The notes below the pieces were generated by a model, which made no database searches, was not told the DNA's origin, and worked only from the letters and a program-made list of their open reading frames with translations. The translations under genes and the position numbers were made by a program. From Helicobacter labetoulli (GTDB lineage: Bacteria; Campylobacterota; Campylobacteria; Campylobacterales; Helicobacteraceae): DNA of 64,000 bases. Of this stretch, positions 26,163 to 35,843 are shown in pieces. Where the stretch lies: positions 1 to 64,000 of the forward strand of contig NZ_QXJF01000006.1 in the NCBI RefSeq assembly GCF_003670275.1, in the 5' to 3' direction. Position 1 is the stretch's first letter; each line of letters opens with the position of its first letter.

Positions 26163-27068
26163 TCACGCTTTTTTGCCTACTCCATAGGCAAATTTCACAT
26201 AGATAGCTAGAGCGATGAGCAAAAATGCCACACCACCGATGAGATACACCGCATATAAAAGCTGTTCAGGTGCTGAAAAGGTAAATTTAAACACAAGCAT
26301 TAAGGCTTCAATGGCAAGGGCTATGATGATAGAGCCAAGGAAGCGGATCATTGTTTTATGCACGGTGTAGCTTCTACCGACATTTTTGCCTAGCACTTCT
26401 TCTTCAAAAATAGCTTTGACTAGATCAAAAATCGCTAGGGCAAGGGTCAGCAAAATCGTAGATTCAAAAATATCTTTAATATCAAAGCTTTGAAACTGCA
26501 AAATATCCTCCGACCAAAACCGCACCACACCTTCTACTACAAGCAAAACCGCGATAAAACTAAGCGCGAGTGAAAGCACACAATACATTCCCACACTTAG
26601 CATTGAAAAAATGTGAAACAAGCGATTGGGTGAGCTGATTTTGAGTGCATCACGCAGATGAATATCAATACACACTACAAAGAGCAGCTCGTGGTTTTGA
26701 TTATACACAGGATAGGCAGCCGTTACGACAAGATTCCCATCAATTTTTGAGGGATAGGGATTTGTAATAATACATCTTTGTTCATCTAATGCCTCATAAT
26801 AATACGCACGATTTGAAAAATTTGCTCCTGTATTTTCAATAACACCATTGCTTTGAAACACATCGCTCATTTGCGTGCCATTTTTATCTAAAATATACAT
26901 CGCATCAAAGACTTTAATCTCATCTTTTATGCGTTTTAGCCCACTTAGCACAACCTCAAAGCTCGGCTCTGGCACAAAGTTTTTAATGTTTTGCGTAAAA
27001 AGAAAAGTAAGATACGCCCTTAGTTCATAACGCACCTTCGCATAGGTAACAATATCTTTTGAAAGCAT
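26163..27068 (-). CDS. Membrane protein with PDC/Cache-type sensor domain
   Basis: A 301-residue protein whose first 145 residues resemble a PDC/Cache ligand-binding fold: YILDKNGTQMSDVF, then NRAYYYEALDEQRCIITNPY and VVTAAYPVYNQNHELLFVVCID. About four hydrophobic segments follow (near 152-180, 203-222, 240-262 and 268-292). No kinase, methyl-accepting or GGDEF output domain is present. Unusually, no obvious membrane span precedes the sensor part. It may be a small-molecule-responsive membrane protein; function unknown. Confidence 0.65.
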   Translation of the reverse strand: MLSKDIVTYAKVRYELRAYLTFLFTQNIKNFVPEPSFEVVLSGLKRIKDEIKVFDAMYILDKNGTQMSDVFQSNGVIENTGANFSNRAYYYEALDEQRCIITNPYPSKIDGNLVVTAAYPVYNQNHELLFVVCIDIHLRDALKISSPNRLFHIFSMLSVGMYCVLSLALSFIAVLLVVEGVVRFWSEDILQFQSFDIKDIFESTILLTLALAIFDLVKAIFEEEVLGKNVGRSYTVHKTMIRFLGSIIIALAIEALMLVFKFTFSAPEQLLYAVYLIGGVAFLLIALAIYVKFAYGVGKKA

Positions 27069-27092
27069 TTTTACACTCCTTTTTTTTGTTTT

Positions 27093-27118
27093 GTTAGAAT
27101 CTTTATTTAGATTCTAAC
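27093..27118. terminator. GANTC-containing hairpin between der and the Cache gene
   Basis: GTTAGAATC (27093-27101) and GATTCTAAC (27110-27118) form a perfect nine-base-pair stem with an eight-base loop. Neither side has a classic T run in the minus direction, so termination is uncertain. It overlaps the end of a small ORF. Confidence 0.4.
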
Positions 27119-27214
27119 TCTATTTTTGCTAGATTTCACACAGCCCTCCATAATCTTAGTGTAAAACTCTGCAAAGTTTTTGCAAACTCCACTTGATATT
27201 TTCTTTATTTGCAT
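27107..27214 (-). CDS. Possible 35-residue protein downstream of der
   Basis: ATG 27214, five bases past the der stop, opens a 35-codon frame with a protein-like sequence (SSGVCKNFAEFYTKIMEGCV) and a basic C-terminus. No clear binding site is visible, although coupling to der is possible. The family is unknown. It could equally be the tail of a decayed gene. Confidence 0.25.
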   Translation of the reverse strand: MQIKKISSGVCKNFAEFYTKIMEGCVKSSKNRVRI

Positions 27215-27218
27215 CACA

Positions 27219-28769
27219 TCATACAAAACGCGTATTCTTGCTCTTTGTTGTCTTTGCTTCCTTGGATTTAGAATCTTTGGGGCTTTTCTTAGCGTTTTGG
27301 GCTTTTTTCACATTTTGTTTCTTACCAAATTTTGCATTTTTGGCATGTTGTGTTAGCTCTACTTTTTGAGTTTCTACATTTTCTTCTTCAGCCTTAGCAT
27401 TTTTCCCACGCACACTAAGCAGCAAAGGCACACCTTGAAAGTCAAAATGCTCTCTTAACACATTGATAATGTATCGCTTGTAGCTAAAATGCAAACTCTG
27501 CGGGCGATTGCTCACAAGTGCGATTTGCGGCGGGTGCGTGGCGTATTGTGTAGCATAATAGATTTTTACGATTTTACCGTGATCGCTTGGGATATGATGA
27601 GTTTTTGTCGCCTTTTCTACACATTCATTCAACACACTCGTTGGGATTCTGTATGAAAATCGCTCATATACTTTTAAAATCTCCTGCTTGAGCTTGTCAA
27701 TATTTCTGCCATTTAACGCGCTCAAAGTCATCACAGGAGCAAAAGATAAGAATGAGAATCTATGCTTAAACTCCGCCATAATCTCCTTAAACTCCTTATG
27801 CCGTTTATCCCATTTATTTAGCACCACAATCACACCCAGTGCGTGTTTGGGGATAAGAGAGCTAATCTTTTCATCAAGCTCTACAAAAGGCTCACTTGCA
27901 TCAAGGACTAAAATAGCGATATGACTTTGAGTCAAAGCCTTATTTGTGCGATCAAGGGCAAATTTTTCAATCCCCAATATCTTGCTAGAGCGGCGGATAC
28001 CAGCTGTATCTACAAAACGCACCTTCTGTCCCAAAATCTCACTCTCATCATCAACAGGATCAATAGTCGTCCCAGCCACTTCACTCACCACGCTTCTCTC
28101 TTTGCCAAGCAGCGCATTAAGCAAAGAGCTTTTACCGACATTCACACGCCCAATAATCCCAACAGCAATGCACTCTTCCTGCTCTTGCTCCTTAGAATCT
28201 AGCATATCTAAAAACTCCTCCAAGCTCTCATCTTCATCATCAATTTGAGATTTAAGTATAGCACCAAGATTCTGCTCATTTGCCAACTCTAAAAGCTCAA
28301 AAATCTCTTCAAGCAAAAGGCTTAAGCCACGATTATGCTGCACAGAAATAAAGCTCATATATGTTGCACCAAAAGAGCTAAAATCCCACGCCCTTTGCTT
28401 AATCTTATCATTATCTACTTTATTCACCACAAGTATTAAGGGCTTATTCAAACGCTGAATCTTGCGAAAATAGGCTATATCATCATCTTGTGGTAAAAGG
28501 CTTCCATCTACCATATACAGCACCAAATCCGCCTCTGCCCCGGCTTTAAGCGAGTTTTCACTCACTTTGGCAAACAGCCCTTGAGCCTTTTCAATCCCAC
28601 CTGTATCCACAAGCTCCACACCTACACCGCTTATTTCAAAATGAGCCTTTTTCACATCGCGTGTTGTGCCACTCACATTTGAGGTAATAGCTAAATGCTG
28701 CTTAATAAGGCGATTAAAAAGGGAGCTTTTGCCGACATTTGGTTTGCCTAAAATTGCTATTGTTTTCAT
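27219..28769 (-). CDS. der: Ribosome-assembly GTPase Der (EngA)
   Basis: Der has two tandem GTPase domains and a KH-like domain and is needed for 50S assembly. G1 motifs are GKPNVGKSS near residue 8 and GRVNVGKSS near 204. G3 motifs are DTGG and DTAGI, and G4 motifs are NKVD and NKWD. The KH-like part contains LNECVEKATKTHHIPS. A 60-residue Lys-rich tail makes it longer (516 residues) than E. coli Der, as in related species. Confidence 0.95.
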   Translation of the reverse strand: MKTIAILGKPNVGKSSLFNRLIKQHLAITSNVSGTTRDVKKAHFEISGVGVELVDTGGIEKAQGLFAKVSENSLKAGAEADLVLYMVDGSLLPQDDDIAYFRKIQRLNKPLILVVNKVDNDKIKQRAWDFSSFGATYMSFISVQHNRGLSLLLEEIFELLELANEQNLGAILKSQIDDEDESLEEFLDMLDSKEQEQEECIAVGIIGRVNVGKSSLLNALLGKERSVVSEVAGTTIDPVDDESEILGQKVRFVDTAGIRRSSKILGIEKFALDRTNKALTQSHIAILVLDASEPFVELDEKISSLIPKHALGVIVVLNKWDKRHKEFKEIMAEFKHRFSFLSFAPVMTLSALNGRNIDKLKQEILKVYERFSYRIPTSVLNECVEKATKTHHIPSDHGKIVKIYYATQYATHPPQIALVSNRPQSLHFSYKRYIINVLREHFDFQGVPLLLSVRGKNAKAEEENVETQKVELTQHAKNAKFGKKQNVKKAQNAKKSPKDSKSKEAKTTKSKNTRFV

Positions 28770-28860
28770 TACATCACTCTTAAATAAATTTTTTTTCTAA
28801 CGATATGTTAGCTAAAGTTGTGTTTTTTCTTGATAAAACTTCTATAAAAAGGATTCTAAA

Positions 28861-29763
28861 ATGCAGAAGTTTCTTGTGCTTGTGTGGATATGCTGCCTTT
28901 CTCTTGAGTTTGCACAAGATGAGACACATTCAAATAGCACAGATTCTATTATTACTGATTTTAATGAAGTCCAAATAGAGCTAGATTCTCAAAATAATAC
29001 ACAATCCCAAGCCACTTATTCAAGCAATGATGAGACAAATGATGAAGAGATATTGTTGCAAGAAAATCAAAATCTAGTAGAAAATCCAGAATCTAAGGAG
29101 CAAGAACAATCTTGGGCACTTATTGTGGATTCTACACTTGATTCTATGCTTACAGATTCTTTACAAAGTGTGAGTTTTGAATCCCAGCAAGATTCTAAGC
29201 CCCAAGCCCAACAAGCAGATTTAAACTCTTTAGAAAATGAAATCTTTGTCAATGAGGGTGGAATATTTCCTTTGCAAGATAAAGATGCTGAGATTCTGCT
29301 CTATGGCGATACTTATGTGCTTGTGCCACGCTCCAAAGCCTTGCTTTCTTTTCTTAATCAGCAAGATTCTAAACTCAATGCACGCACACTCAAATCAAGC
29401 TCTAGCACGACACAAATCTACAATCAAGGCAAAGACATTCTCTTTTACTACTCAAGCAAAAAAGGCTCAAATCTCTATAATAAAGTCGCCCCAAAACGCT
29501 TTAAACTCACGCTTGAAGAGCTAAGTGAACCTAACAAAGAGCCAAAAGAGATTAAGCAAGTTTATGCCATCACGCAGTTTAATGAGAAGATTCTAAACTC
29601 GCCTTGCCATATCGTGCAAACGCGTCAATTTGTCCGTGATAGAAACAAAAGCGAAATACTCATTAACCTTGATAAGAAAATCAATCCACGACTGCTAAGT
29701 GAAGGAAAATTAGAGCTGTTTTTAGAATGCACAATCCCAGAAAATGAAGATATTTTTAGCTAA
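28861..29763 (+). CDS. Exported protein of unknown function
   Basis: A 300-residue protein with an N-terminal signal-like segment (MQKFLVLVWICCLSLEFAQ). A low-complexity Asn/Gln/Ser/Asp/Glu-rich stretch follows to about residue 130 and is probably disordered. The C-terminal 170 residues look folded, with ILLYGDTYVLVPRSKALL and CHIVQTRQFVRDRNKSEIL. Two Cys residues (CHIV and LECTI) could pair. It is transcribed divergently from der. The low-complexity half is full of AGATTCT/AGAATCT octamers encoding Asp-Ser and Glu-Ser. No family recognised. Confidence 0.65.
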   Translation: MQKFLVLVWICCLSLEFAQDETHSNSTDSIITDFNEVQIELDSQNNTQSQATYSSNDETNDEEILLQENQNLVENPESKEQEQSWALIVDSTLDSMLTDSLQSVSFESQQDSKPQAQQADLNSLENEIFVNEGGIFPLQDKDAEILLYGDTYVLVPRSKALLSFLNQQDSKLNARTLKSSSSTTQIYNQGKDILFYYSSKKGSNLYNKVAPKRFKLTLEELSEPNKEPKEIKQVYAITQFNEKILNSPCHIVQTRQFVRDRNKSEILINLDKKINPRLLSEGKLELFLECTIPENEDIFS

Positions 29764-29777
29764 ATGTAAAAGGAGTT

Positions 29778-29786
29778 TGTTATAAT
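29778..29786 (+). promoter_or_regulatory. Extended -10 promoter of prs
   Basis: TGTTATAAT is an extended -10 element 29 bases before the prs ATG. It probably starts the prs transcript that may continue through the heptose genes. Confidence 0.55.
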
Positions 29787-29815
29787 GCAAAAATCTCATT
29801 CCAAAGGCTATTTTT

Positions 29816-30745
29816 ATGCGTGGTTTTAAAATTTTTAGTGGTTCAGCCCACACGCTTTTTAGCAATGAACTTGCTAAGTATCTTGATATTTCTCTCTCCA
29901 AAGCAACAATCAATCGTTTTAGTGATGGTGAAATCAATATCCAAATCGGTGAATCTGTGCGTGGCAAGGATATTTTCATCATTCAGCCCACTTGCGCTCC
30001 AACAAATGATAATCTTATGGAGCTTCTCATTATGACCGATGCACTCAAACGCAGCGGGACAAATAGTATTAATGCGGTTATTCCATACTTTGGCTATGCA
30101 AGGCAGGATAGGAAAGCTGCCCCTCGTGTGCCAATAAGTGCCAAGCTCGTGGCAAATCTCATTGAACAAAGTGGAATCCACCGCGTTATTACAATGGACT
30201 TGCACGCCGGGCAGATTCAGGGCTTTTTTGACATACCTGTGGATAATCTTTATGGCTCAATTGTCTTTGCTGACTACTTGCGACAAAAACCTTTTAAAAA
30301 TCCCATCATTGCTTCACCTGATATTGGCGGTGTGGCAAGGGCTAGGTATTTTGCCGATAGAATGGGAATGGACTTAGTCATTGTGGATAAAAAGCGTGAG
30401 AAAGCAAATGAGAGCGAAGTGATGAATATCATCGGTGATGTGAGTGGCAAAGATGTGATTTTGGTTGATGATATGATTGATACAGCTGGGACGATGTGCA
30501 AAGCAGCTGATGTGCTTAAATCGCGTGGGGCAAATAGTGTGATGGCTCTAGGCACGCACCCCGTGCTAAGCGGACCAGCTAGTGAGCGAATTGCTAAAAG
30601 CTCACTTGATGAAGTTGTGGTAACAAACTCTATCCCCTTGCGACTAGCCCACCCAAAAATAAAAGTCTTAAGCGTGGCACCACTTTTTGCGGAGGTTATA
30701 CGCAGAATCTATCACAATGAAAGTGTTAATTCACTCTTTATCTAG
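29816..30745 (+). CDS. prs: Ribose-phosphate pyrophosphokinase
   Basis: Prs makes PRPP from ribose 5-phosphate and ATP for nucleotide, NAD, His and Trp synthesis. The 309-residue protein starts MRGFKIFSGSAHTLFSNELA. It carries the ATP-contact segment YFGYARQDRK, the metal His in DLHAGQIQGFFD, the flexible loop DKKRE and the PRPP loop VDDMIDTAGTM. The length and motifs are those of class I enzymes. Confidence 0.96.
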   Translation: MRGFKIFSGSAHTLFSNELAKYLDISLSKATINRFSDGEINIQIGESVRGKDIFIIQPTCAPTNDNLMELLIMTDALKRSGTNSINAVIPYFGYARQDRKAAPRVPISAKLVANLIEQSGIHRVITMDLHAGQIQGFFDIPVDNLYGSIVFADYLRQKPFKNPIIASPDIGGVARARYFADRMGMDLVIVDKKREKANESEVMNIIGDVSGKDVILVDDMIDTAGTMCKAADVLKSRGANSVMALGTHPVLSGPASERIAKSSLDEVVVTNSIPLRLAHPKIKVLSVAPLFAEVIRRIYHNESVNSLFI

Positions 30746-30766
30746 GGCTAGATTCTAGGGCAAAAT

Positions 30767-31540
30767 ATGGAGCATATAGAAATTGCTAGTCTTTTAAGCA
30801 TTGCTTTTTTTGCTTCCCTTGGGCATTGTGTAGGAATGTGCGGGGGTATTGTCATTGCATATACAAGTTTATATCGAGCACATAAATACACCAAACCTAA
30901 CTCTAAACAATGCAATAGCTCCTTGCAAAATAATAAGTCTTTAGACAGACAAACACAAGGGCAGGGTTTAATAGATTCTAGAATCTCATCTTTTTTCTCA
31001 CAAATCCCCCTGCATCTAAGCTATCACATCGGCAAAATTACCACTTATGCTACGCTTGGCTTTATCGCTGGAAGCTTAGGGCATTTTCTTAGCCCAAATG
31101 AGCAGATTAAAGCTACTATATTGCTCATTGTTGGAATCTTGCTTGTGCTTTTTGGACTTTCTAGTTTTAATTTTGCTAGGATTAATGCCTTTTTTAGCTC
31201 TCTCACACCTAAGCCTTTGTATAAGCTTATTAGCCTAACGCGTCCATTTTTGCTAAAACTTTCGCTTTGGCGTATATATATACTTGGTTTGCTTAATGGT
31301 TTATTGCCTTGTGGGATTGTGTATTATTTTTTACTCACAGCTACAATCGCTGGAAATGGACTAAATGGAGCGATTGTGATGATTCTTTTTGGAGTTACGA
31401 CCATTCCACCACTATTCACACTTGGAATCTTAAGCACAACCCTACAAAGCAAACGCACTCTTTTTTTACGCATCGGTGCATTTGGTATGATAATCTTTGG
31501 GTGTTATGAGATATACAAATCACTAAAAATAATTTTTTAG
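30767..31540 (+). CDS. UreH/DsbD-like membrane protein (SafE-type)
   Basis: A 257-residue inner-membrane protein with about six helices and the family motif SLGHCVGMCGGIV at residues 19-31. The UreH-like transmembrane family (PF13386) is named for a urease accessory protein and related to DsbD. Members are linked to nickel, copper or cytochrome oxidase maturation. A Ser/Asn/Gln-rich loop follows the first helix. The Cys pair in HCVGMC could bind metal or carry redox equivalents. It lies between prs and gmhB. Confidence 0.75.
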   Translation: MEHIEIASLLSIAFFASLGHCVGMCGGIVIAYTSLYRAHKYTKPNSKQCNSSLQNNKSLDRQTQGQGLIDSRISSFFSQIPLHLSYHIGKITTYATLGFIAGSLGHFLSPNEQIKATILLIVGILLVLFGLSSFNFARINAFFSSLTPKPLYKLISLTRPFLLKLSLWRIYILGLLNGLLPCGIVYYFLLTATIAGNGLNGAIVMILFGVTTIPPLFTLGILSTTLQSKRTLFLRIGAFGMIIFGCYEIYKSLKIIF

Positions 31541-31548
31541 GGGAATTT

Positions 31549-32124
31549 ATGCAAAAATGTGCGTTTTTTGATAGAGATGGTGTGATTAATGAAGATTTGG
31601 GCTATGTGTATAAGGCGGAGGATTTTGTCTTTTGCGATGGACTTTTTGAGCTTTTAGCCACACTTAAAAAGCAAAACTATCTTCTACTTGTTATCACAAA
31701 TCAATCTGGCATTGCACGAGGCTACTATACGCAAGAAGAGCTTTTTATTTTACATCAATATATGCAAAATACGCTCACACATAAGCTAAGATTTGGCTTT
31801 GATAGAATCTACCACTGCCCCCACTTGCCAAGCCAAAACTGCGAGTGTAGAAAGCCAAATATTGGTATGATTAAATCTGCGTGTGCGGATTTTAAAATTG
31901 ATTTGAAGCAATCTTTTTTTGTGGGGGATAAAATCACGGATATGCAATGTGCGGAGAATGCGAATATTTGGGGCAAGTTTTTGCTACAAAAAGATGAAAA
32001 AGACACTGAATCTTACCAACAAAATATCAAAAATCTACAAAAAATTAGCACTTTGCACCAACTCCATAGTATAATACAAGACCCAAACTATAAAATAGGA
32101 AGTTTCAAGATAAAAAATATCTAA
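31549..32124 (+). CDS. gmhB: D-glycero-D-manno-heptose 1,7-bisphosphate 7-phosphatase
   Basis: GmhB removes the 7-phosphate in ADP-heptose synthesis for LPS core. The HAD nucleophile is in FFDRDGVINEDLGYV, then VITNQSGIARGYY. The zinc knot is CPHLPSQNCECRKP and the terminal HAD acid block is FFVGDKITDM. At 191 residues it is slightly extended at the C-terminus. It is the first of four consecutive heptose genes. Confidence 0.93.
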   Translation: MQKCAFFDRDGVINEDLGYVYKAEDFVFCDGLFELLATLKKQNYLLLVITNQSGIARGYYTQEELFILHQYMQNTLTHKLRFGFDRIYHCPHLPSQNCECRKPNIGMIKSACADFKIDLKQSFFVGDKITDMQCAENANIWGKFLLQKDEKDTESYQQNIKNLQKISTLHQLHSIIQDPNYKIGSFKIKNI

Positions 32125-32133
32125 GGAGCAGGT

Positions 32134-33129
32134 ATGAAATACATTTATGATGATTTAGCGGAAAAAAAGATTCTTATCACCGGTGGAGCGGGGTTTATCG
32201 GCAGCAACCTTGCATTTTATTTTCAAAAGCACCACCCACAAGCACAAGTTTTTGTCTTTGATAAATTCCGCAATGATGAGTGCTTCCCCAGTGGAAACCC
32301 AACTTCGCTAGGACATTTTAAGAATCTTATCGGCTTTAAGGGTAATGTCATCGTGGGCGATATTAATAACGCTAAGGATTTAGAAAAGCTAAGAGAATAT
32401 GACTTTGATATTATCTATCATCAAGCAGCAGTGTCTGATACAACCGTGCTTAATCAAGAGCTTGTGATGAGAACAAACCACGAAGCATTTTTAAATCTCC
32501 TTGAGATTACCAAAGATTCACAAGCTATTATGATTTATGCCTCTTCAGCAGGGACTTATGGCAACTCCCCCGCACCAAACATCGTAGGACAGGGTGAAAA
32601 TCCAGAAAATGTATATGGATATTCTAAGCTTTGTATGGACGAAAGTGTAAGAAAAATCCTTCAAAATGAGTCGCACCGCCACATCATCGGGTTGCGATAT
32701 TTTAATGTCTATGGGGAAAGGGAGTTTTACAAAGGCAAAACAGCTTCTATGATACTTCAGCTTGGACTACAAGCCCTAGAGCATAAAAAAGTGCGGCTTT
32801 TCAAACACGGAGAGCAAAAAAGGGATTTTGTGTATATAGAAGATGTGATTCAGGCAAATGTCAAAGCCATAGAAGCCTTGCAGGGTGGAATCTACAATGT
32901 CGGCAGTGGAAAAGCACGAAGCTTTAATGACATTGTTGCTGCTCTCAAAGCGGGGCTTGGGGACTTTGAAGTAGAATATTTTGATAATCCTTATAGTTTT
33001 TTTCAAACGCATACACAAGCGGACATCACGCAAACACAGCAAGATTTATCCTACACGCCACACTTCAATCTTGAATCTGGTGTGCAAAGATACTTACAAG
33101 AGATTAAAAGCATCTTTGGTAATAAGTAA
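32134..33129 (+). CDS. hldD: ADP-L-glycero-D-manno-heptose 6-epimerase
   Basis: HldD (RfaD) epimerises ADP-heptose at C6 using NADP. It is an SDR protein of 331 residues with the cofactor loop ITGGAGFIGSN near the start, the YGYSKLCMD catalytic Tyr-Lys, and RYFNVYGERE. AAGGAG precedes the ATG. It begins nine bases after gmhB and its last base overlaps the hldE start. Confidence 0.95.
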   Translation: MKYIYDDLAEKKILITGGAGFIGSNLAFYFQKHHPQAQVFVFDKFRNDECFPSGNPTSLGHFKNLIGFKGNVIVGDINNAKDLEKLREYDFDIIYHQAAVSDTTVLNQELVMRTNHEAFLNLLEITKDSQAIMIYASSAGTYGNSPAPNIVGQGENPENVYGYSKLCMDESVRKILQNESHRHIIGLRYFNVYGEREFYKGKTASMILQLGLQALEHKKVRLFKHGEQKRDFVYIEDVIQANVKAIEALQGGIYNVGSGKARSFNDIVAALKAGLGDFEVEYFDNPYSFFQTHTQADITQTQQDLSYTPHFNLESGVQRYLQEIKSIFGNK

Positions 33130-34574
33130 TGTTTAACCTTGAAACCAAAAGCCCTAAGATTCTCGTTGTTGGGGATTTAATGATAGACCATTATGTGTGG
33201 GGGGATTGTGAGCGTATATCGCCTGAAGCTCCGGTGCAAGTTGTTGAAGTCAAAAATGAAACCAATCGTTTAGGTGGAGCATGCAATGTCGTGCATAACC
33301 TCGTTGCGTTAAATGCTCAAGTGTTTGTGTGTGGCGTGATTGGAAGCGATGATTCTGGCACTTGGCTTGGAGATAAACTAGAATCTATGGGAGTTGATAT
33401 TTCTCATCTTTTTGTGGATACTTCCCGCCCCACGACTAAAAAAACTCGCATTGTCATTGGCAATCAACAAGTTTTGCGTGTAGATAGGGAAAGCAAAAAG
33501 CCCATAGATCCCCACATACGCGAAAATATCATACAGAGAATCCACGCGGTGCTTGATGTGGTGGATTGCGTGATTGTAAGCGATTATAACAAAGGACTTT
33601 TAAGTGCTGAACTCACGCAATTTATCATCACTTACGCTAAAAATCAAGGCAAACTCGTGCTATGCGACCCCAAAGGCACAGATTATAGCAAATATAGTGG
33701 CGCGACACTTCTCACACCAAATAAAAAGGAGGCTCAACTCGCCACAGGCATTAACATTGTAAATAAAGATTCTCTTATTCAAGCGGGTATGAAGCTCAAA
33801 AACGAATGCAAACTTGATATTTCGCTCATCACTCTAAGTGAAGATGGTATTGGAATCTTTGATAACAACACACTTCATCAAATCCCAACAAGAGCAAAAG
33901 AAGTCTATGATGTTACCGGGGCTGGAGATACCGTTATTGCTGCACTTGGCTTTGCTTTGAGCAGTGGTTGTGATATTGTCAAAGCCTGTGAGTTTGCTAA
34001 TATCGCCGCAGCTGTGGTTGTAGGTAAAGTCGGTAGTGCTGTGGCTACACATAGCGAGATTTTACAATACCTTAACGCTGAGCCTTCTCATTTGCATAAT
34101 ATAGAATCCAAATTCATCACGCAAGAAGCCCTTATATCTTTGCTTAAGGGGTTAAAACAAAGCAAGATTGTTTTTACAAATGGTTGTTTTGATATTCTCC
34201 ATAAAGGGCATATTACCTATCTCAACAAGGCTAGAATGCAAGGCGATATGCTTATCGTGGGGCTAAATAGCGACGATTCTGTCCGTCGTCTTAAAGGTGA
34301 ATCTCGCCCTATTAACACCCTAGAAAATCGTGTCTTTATGCTTTGTGCATTAGAATGTGTGGATTATGTGGTGAGCTTCTCTCAAGATACACCACTAGAG
34401 CTGATAAAAGCCTTGCAGCCTGATGTGCTTATCAAGGGTGGAGATTATCATAACAAAGAGATTGTAGGCAGGGAATATGCTAAAGAAGTCGTGTTAATAG
34501 ACTTTGTAGATGGATATTCCACAACAAATATTATAGAATCTATTCAAAGGAGCAATGTATGCAACAACTCATAG
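33129..34574 (+). CDS. hldE: Bifunctional heptose kinase/adenylyltransferase HldE
   Basis: HldE phosphorylates heptose 7-phosphate at C1 and later adenylates heptose 1-phosphate. The N-terminal PfkB kinase domain (about 1-320) shows [13 protein letters not shown], the RLGGACNVV block and [11 protein letters not shown]. The C-terminal cytidylyltransferase-like domain begins at [16 protein letters not shown]. The fused 481-residue form is typical of Helicobacter. gmhA starts 16 bases inside its end. A G6 run near its start (33199-33204) leaves the frame intact. Confidence 0.95.
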   Translation: MFNLETKSPKILVVGDLMIDHYVWGDCERISPEAPVQVVEVKNETNRLGGACNVVHNLVALNAQVFVCGVIGSDDSGTWLGDKLESMGVDISHLFVDTSRPTTKKTRIVIGNQQVLRVDRESKKPIDPHIRENIIQRIHAVLDVVDCVIVSDYNKGLLSAELTQFIITYAKNQGKLVLCDPKGTDYSKYSGATLLTPNKKEAQLATGINIVNKDSLIQAGMKLKNECKLDISLITLSEDGIGIFDNNTLHQIPTRAKEVYDVTGAGDTVIAALGFALSSGCDIVKACEFANIAAAVVVGKVGSAVATHSEILQYLNAEPSHLHNIESKFITQEALISLLKGLKQSKIVFTNGCFDILHKGHITYLNKARMQGDMLIVGLNSDDSVRRLKGESRPINTLENRVFMLCALECVDYVVSFSQDTPLELIKALQPDVLIKGGDYHNKEIVGREYAKEVVLIDFVDGYSTTNIIESIQRSNVCNNS

Positions 34575-35128
34575 AAGCTGAATTTCAAGCACATTTGCAA
34601 AGTGCCAATAAGATTTTTGCCCTCACTCAAGAAGTGGAAAAAGTTGCAAAAATTCTTACAACTGCCATTCAAAATGGCAACAAGATTCTCATTTGTGGGA
34701 ATGGTGGAAGTGCAGCAGACGCACAGCATTTTGCCGCTGAACTCACCGGTAGATACAAAAAAGAACGCAAAGGCTTGAGTGCTATCGCTCTAAGTGTAGA
34801 TACCTCCGCACTCACAGCTATTGGCAATGACTATGGCTTTGAGTTTGTTTTTTCTCGTCAAGTAGAGGCTTTAGCCAAAAGTGGCGATGTGCTTTTTGGA
34901 ATCTCTACAAGTGGAAATTCTGCCAATGTCTTAAATGCTGCCAAAGTCGCAAAAGATTTGGGTGCAGTTGTAGTGGGCTTAAGCGGACGCGATGGTGGGG
35001 CATTAAACCAAATCAGTGATATAAATCTTATTATGCCAGATAATGACACACCTAGAATCCAAGAGCTACACATACTTGTGATACATATTTTGTGCGATAT
35101 TATTGAAAAAAACTGCCTAGAAAAGTAA
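34559..35128 (+). CDS. gmhA: Sedoheptulose 7-phosphate isomerase GmhA
   Basis: GmhA converts sedoheptulose 7-phosphate to D-glycero-D-manno-heptose 7-phosphate, the first step of the pathway served by its neighbours. The SIS domain is clear: [20 protein letters not shown], a phosphate loop [11 protein letters not shown] and the final [22 protein letters not shown] precedes the ATG, which lies inside hldE. The 189-residue length is normal. Confidence 0.95.
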   Translation: MQQLIEAEFQAHLQSANKIFALTQEVEKVAKILTTAIQNGNKILICGNGGSAADAQHFAAELTGRYKKERKGLSAIALSVDTSALTAIGNDYGFEFVFSRQVEALAKSGDVLFGISTSGNSANVLNAAKVAKDLGAVVVGLSGRDGGALNQISDINLIMPDNDTPRIQELHILVIHILCDIIEKNCLEK

Positions 35129-35134
35129 AGATTA

Positions 35135-35788
35135 ATGTTGCTGCCAAAAACGCTAGATTCTATCCATAGTATAGAAAAAGAAAGCTTCAAAGACACACTG
35201 AGTGATATGCTCCATACTGATGGGCTGAATGTCGCCTTAGCGGATTTAATCTTTGGGCATTATTTTGTCTATACGCTGCTAGGTAATGGAATCTTGCAGC
35301 CCATTTTTCTTTATGAAGGGCAGATAAGCTATAAACACTCCCTTGCCAAAGGGCTGCCAAAGCTCCATTTTTGCCAATGCAGTGAGATAAAAAATGACTT
35401 TAGCCTAGCAAACAAAGCCCACACTCTCTCCCACAGCCACTACCTTGCCAAAATCACAAAACGCAATGCCTTTAGCTTTAGTATCAAGCAGGGCTTAAGC
35501 GATGTGGGGCTGTATAATGACTATCCGCTAGAGCTTTGCCCAATGTGTAGTGATATTTTAGAATCTATGCGGGAAGGGCAAGTCATTGACAGCACACTTG
35601 GCGTATATCTTTTTGCTCAAAGTTTTTTAGAGCTTTTGGAATCTAGCCCAGAGCTAAGGCAAAAAGAGATAACCGCTCTGCAATTTGCCAATCTCACTTG
35701 CTGTAAATGTAAAAAGCTTATTGATATAGATAAAGATATGTGGCTACAAGTTATGCCAGACAACACACTCAAAGTGTCTTGTTGCTAA
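35135..35788 (+). CDS. Cysteine-pair protein of unknown function
   Basis: A 217-residue cytosolic-looking protein starting six bases after gmhA. Cys residues cluster in pairs: CQC near residue 83, CPMC near 137, CCKCKK near 193 and a terminal SCC. These could build one or two zinc or metal sites. A helical centre (ILESMREGQVIDSTLG) separates them. I do not recognise the family. Its position suggests a link to the LPS operon, but it may be an unrelated passenger. Confidence 0.6.
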   Translation: MLLPKTLDSIHSIEKESFKDTLSDMLHTDGLNVALADLIFGHYFVYTLLGNGILQPIFLYEGQISYKHSLAKGLPKLHFCQCSEIKNDFSLANKAHTLSHSHYLAKITKRNAFSFSIKQGLSDVGLYNDYPLELCPMCSDILESMREGQVIDSTLGVYLFAQSFLELLESSPELRQKEITALQFANLTCCKCKKLIDIDKDMWLQVMPDNTLKVSCC

Positions 35789-35843
35789 ATAAATGTTAAT
35801 ATTTATCTTTATCTTTACATAAACCAATCAAAGGAGATATTTT

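Noticed and set aside
33199-33204. G6 run in hldE as a phase-variable switch
   Set aside because: The frame is intact and the enzyme is required for LPS core; the run simply encodes Trp-Gly.
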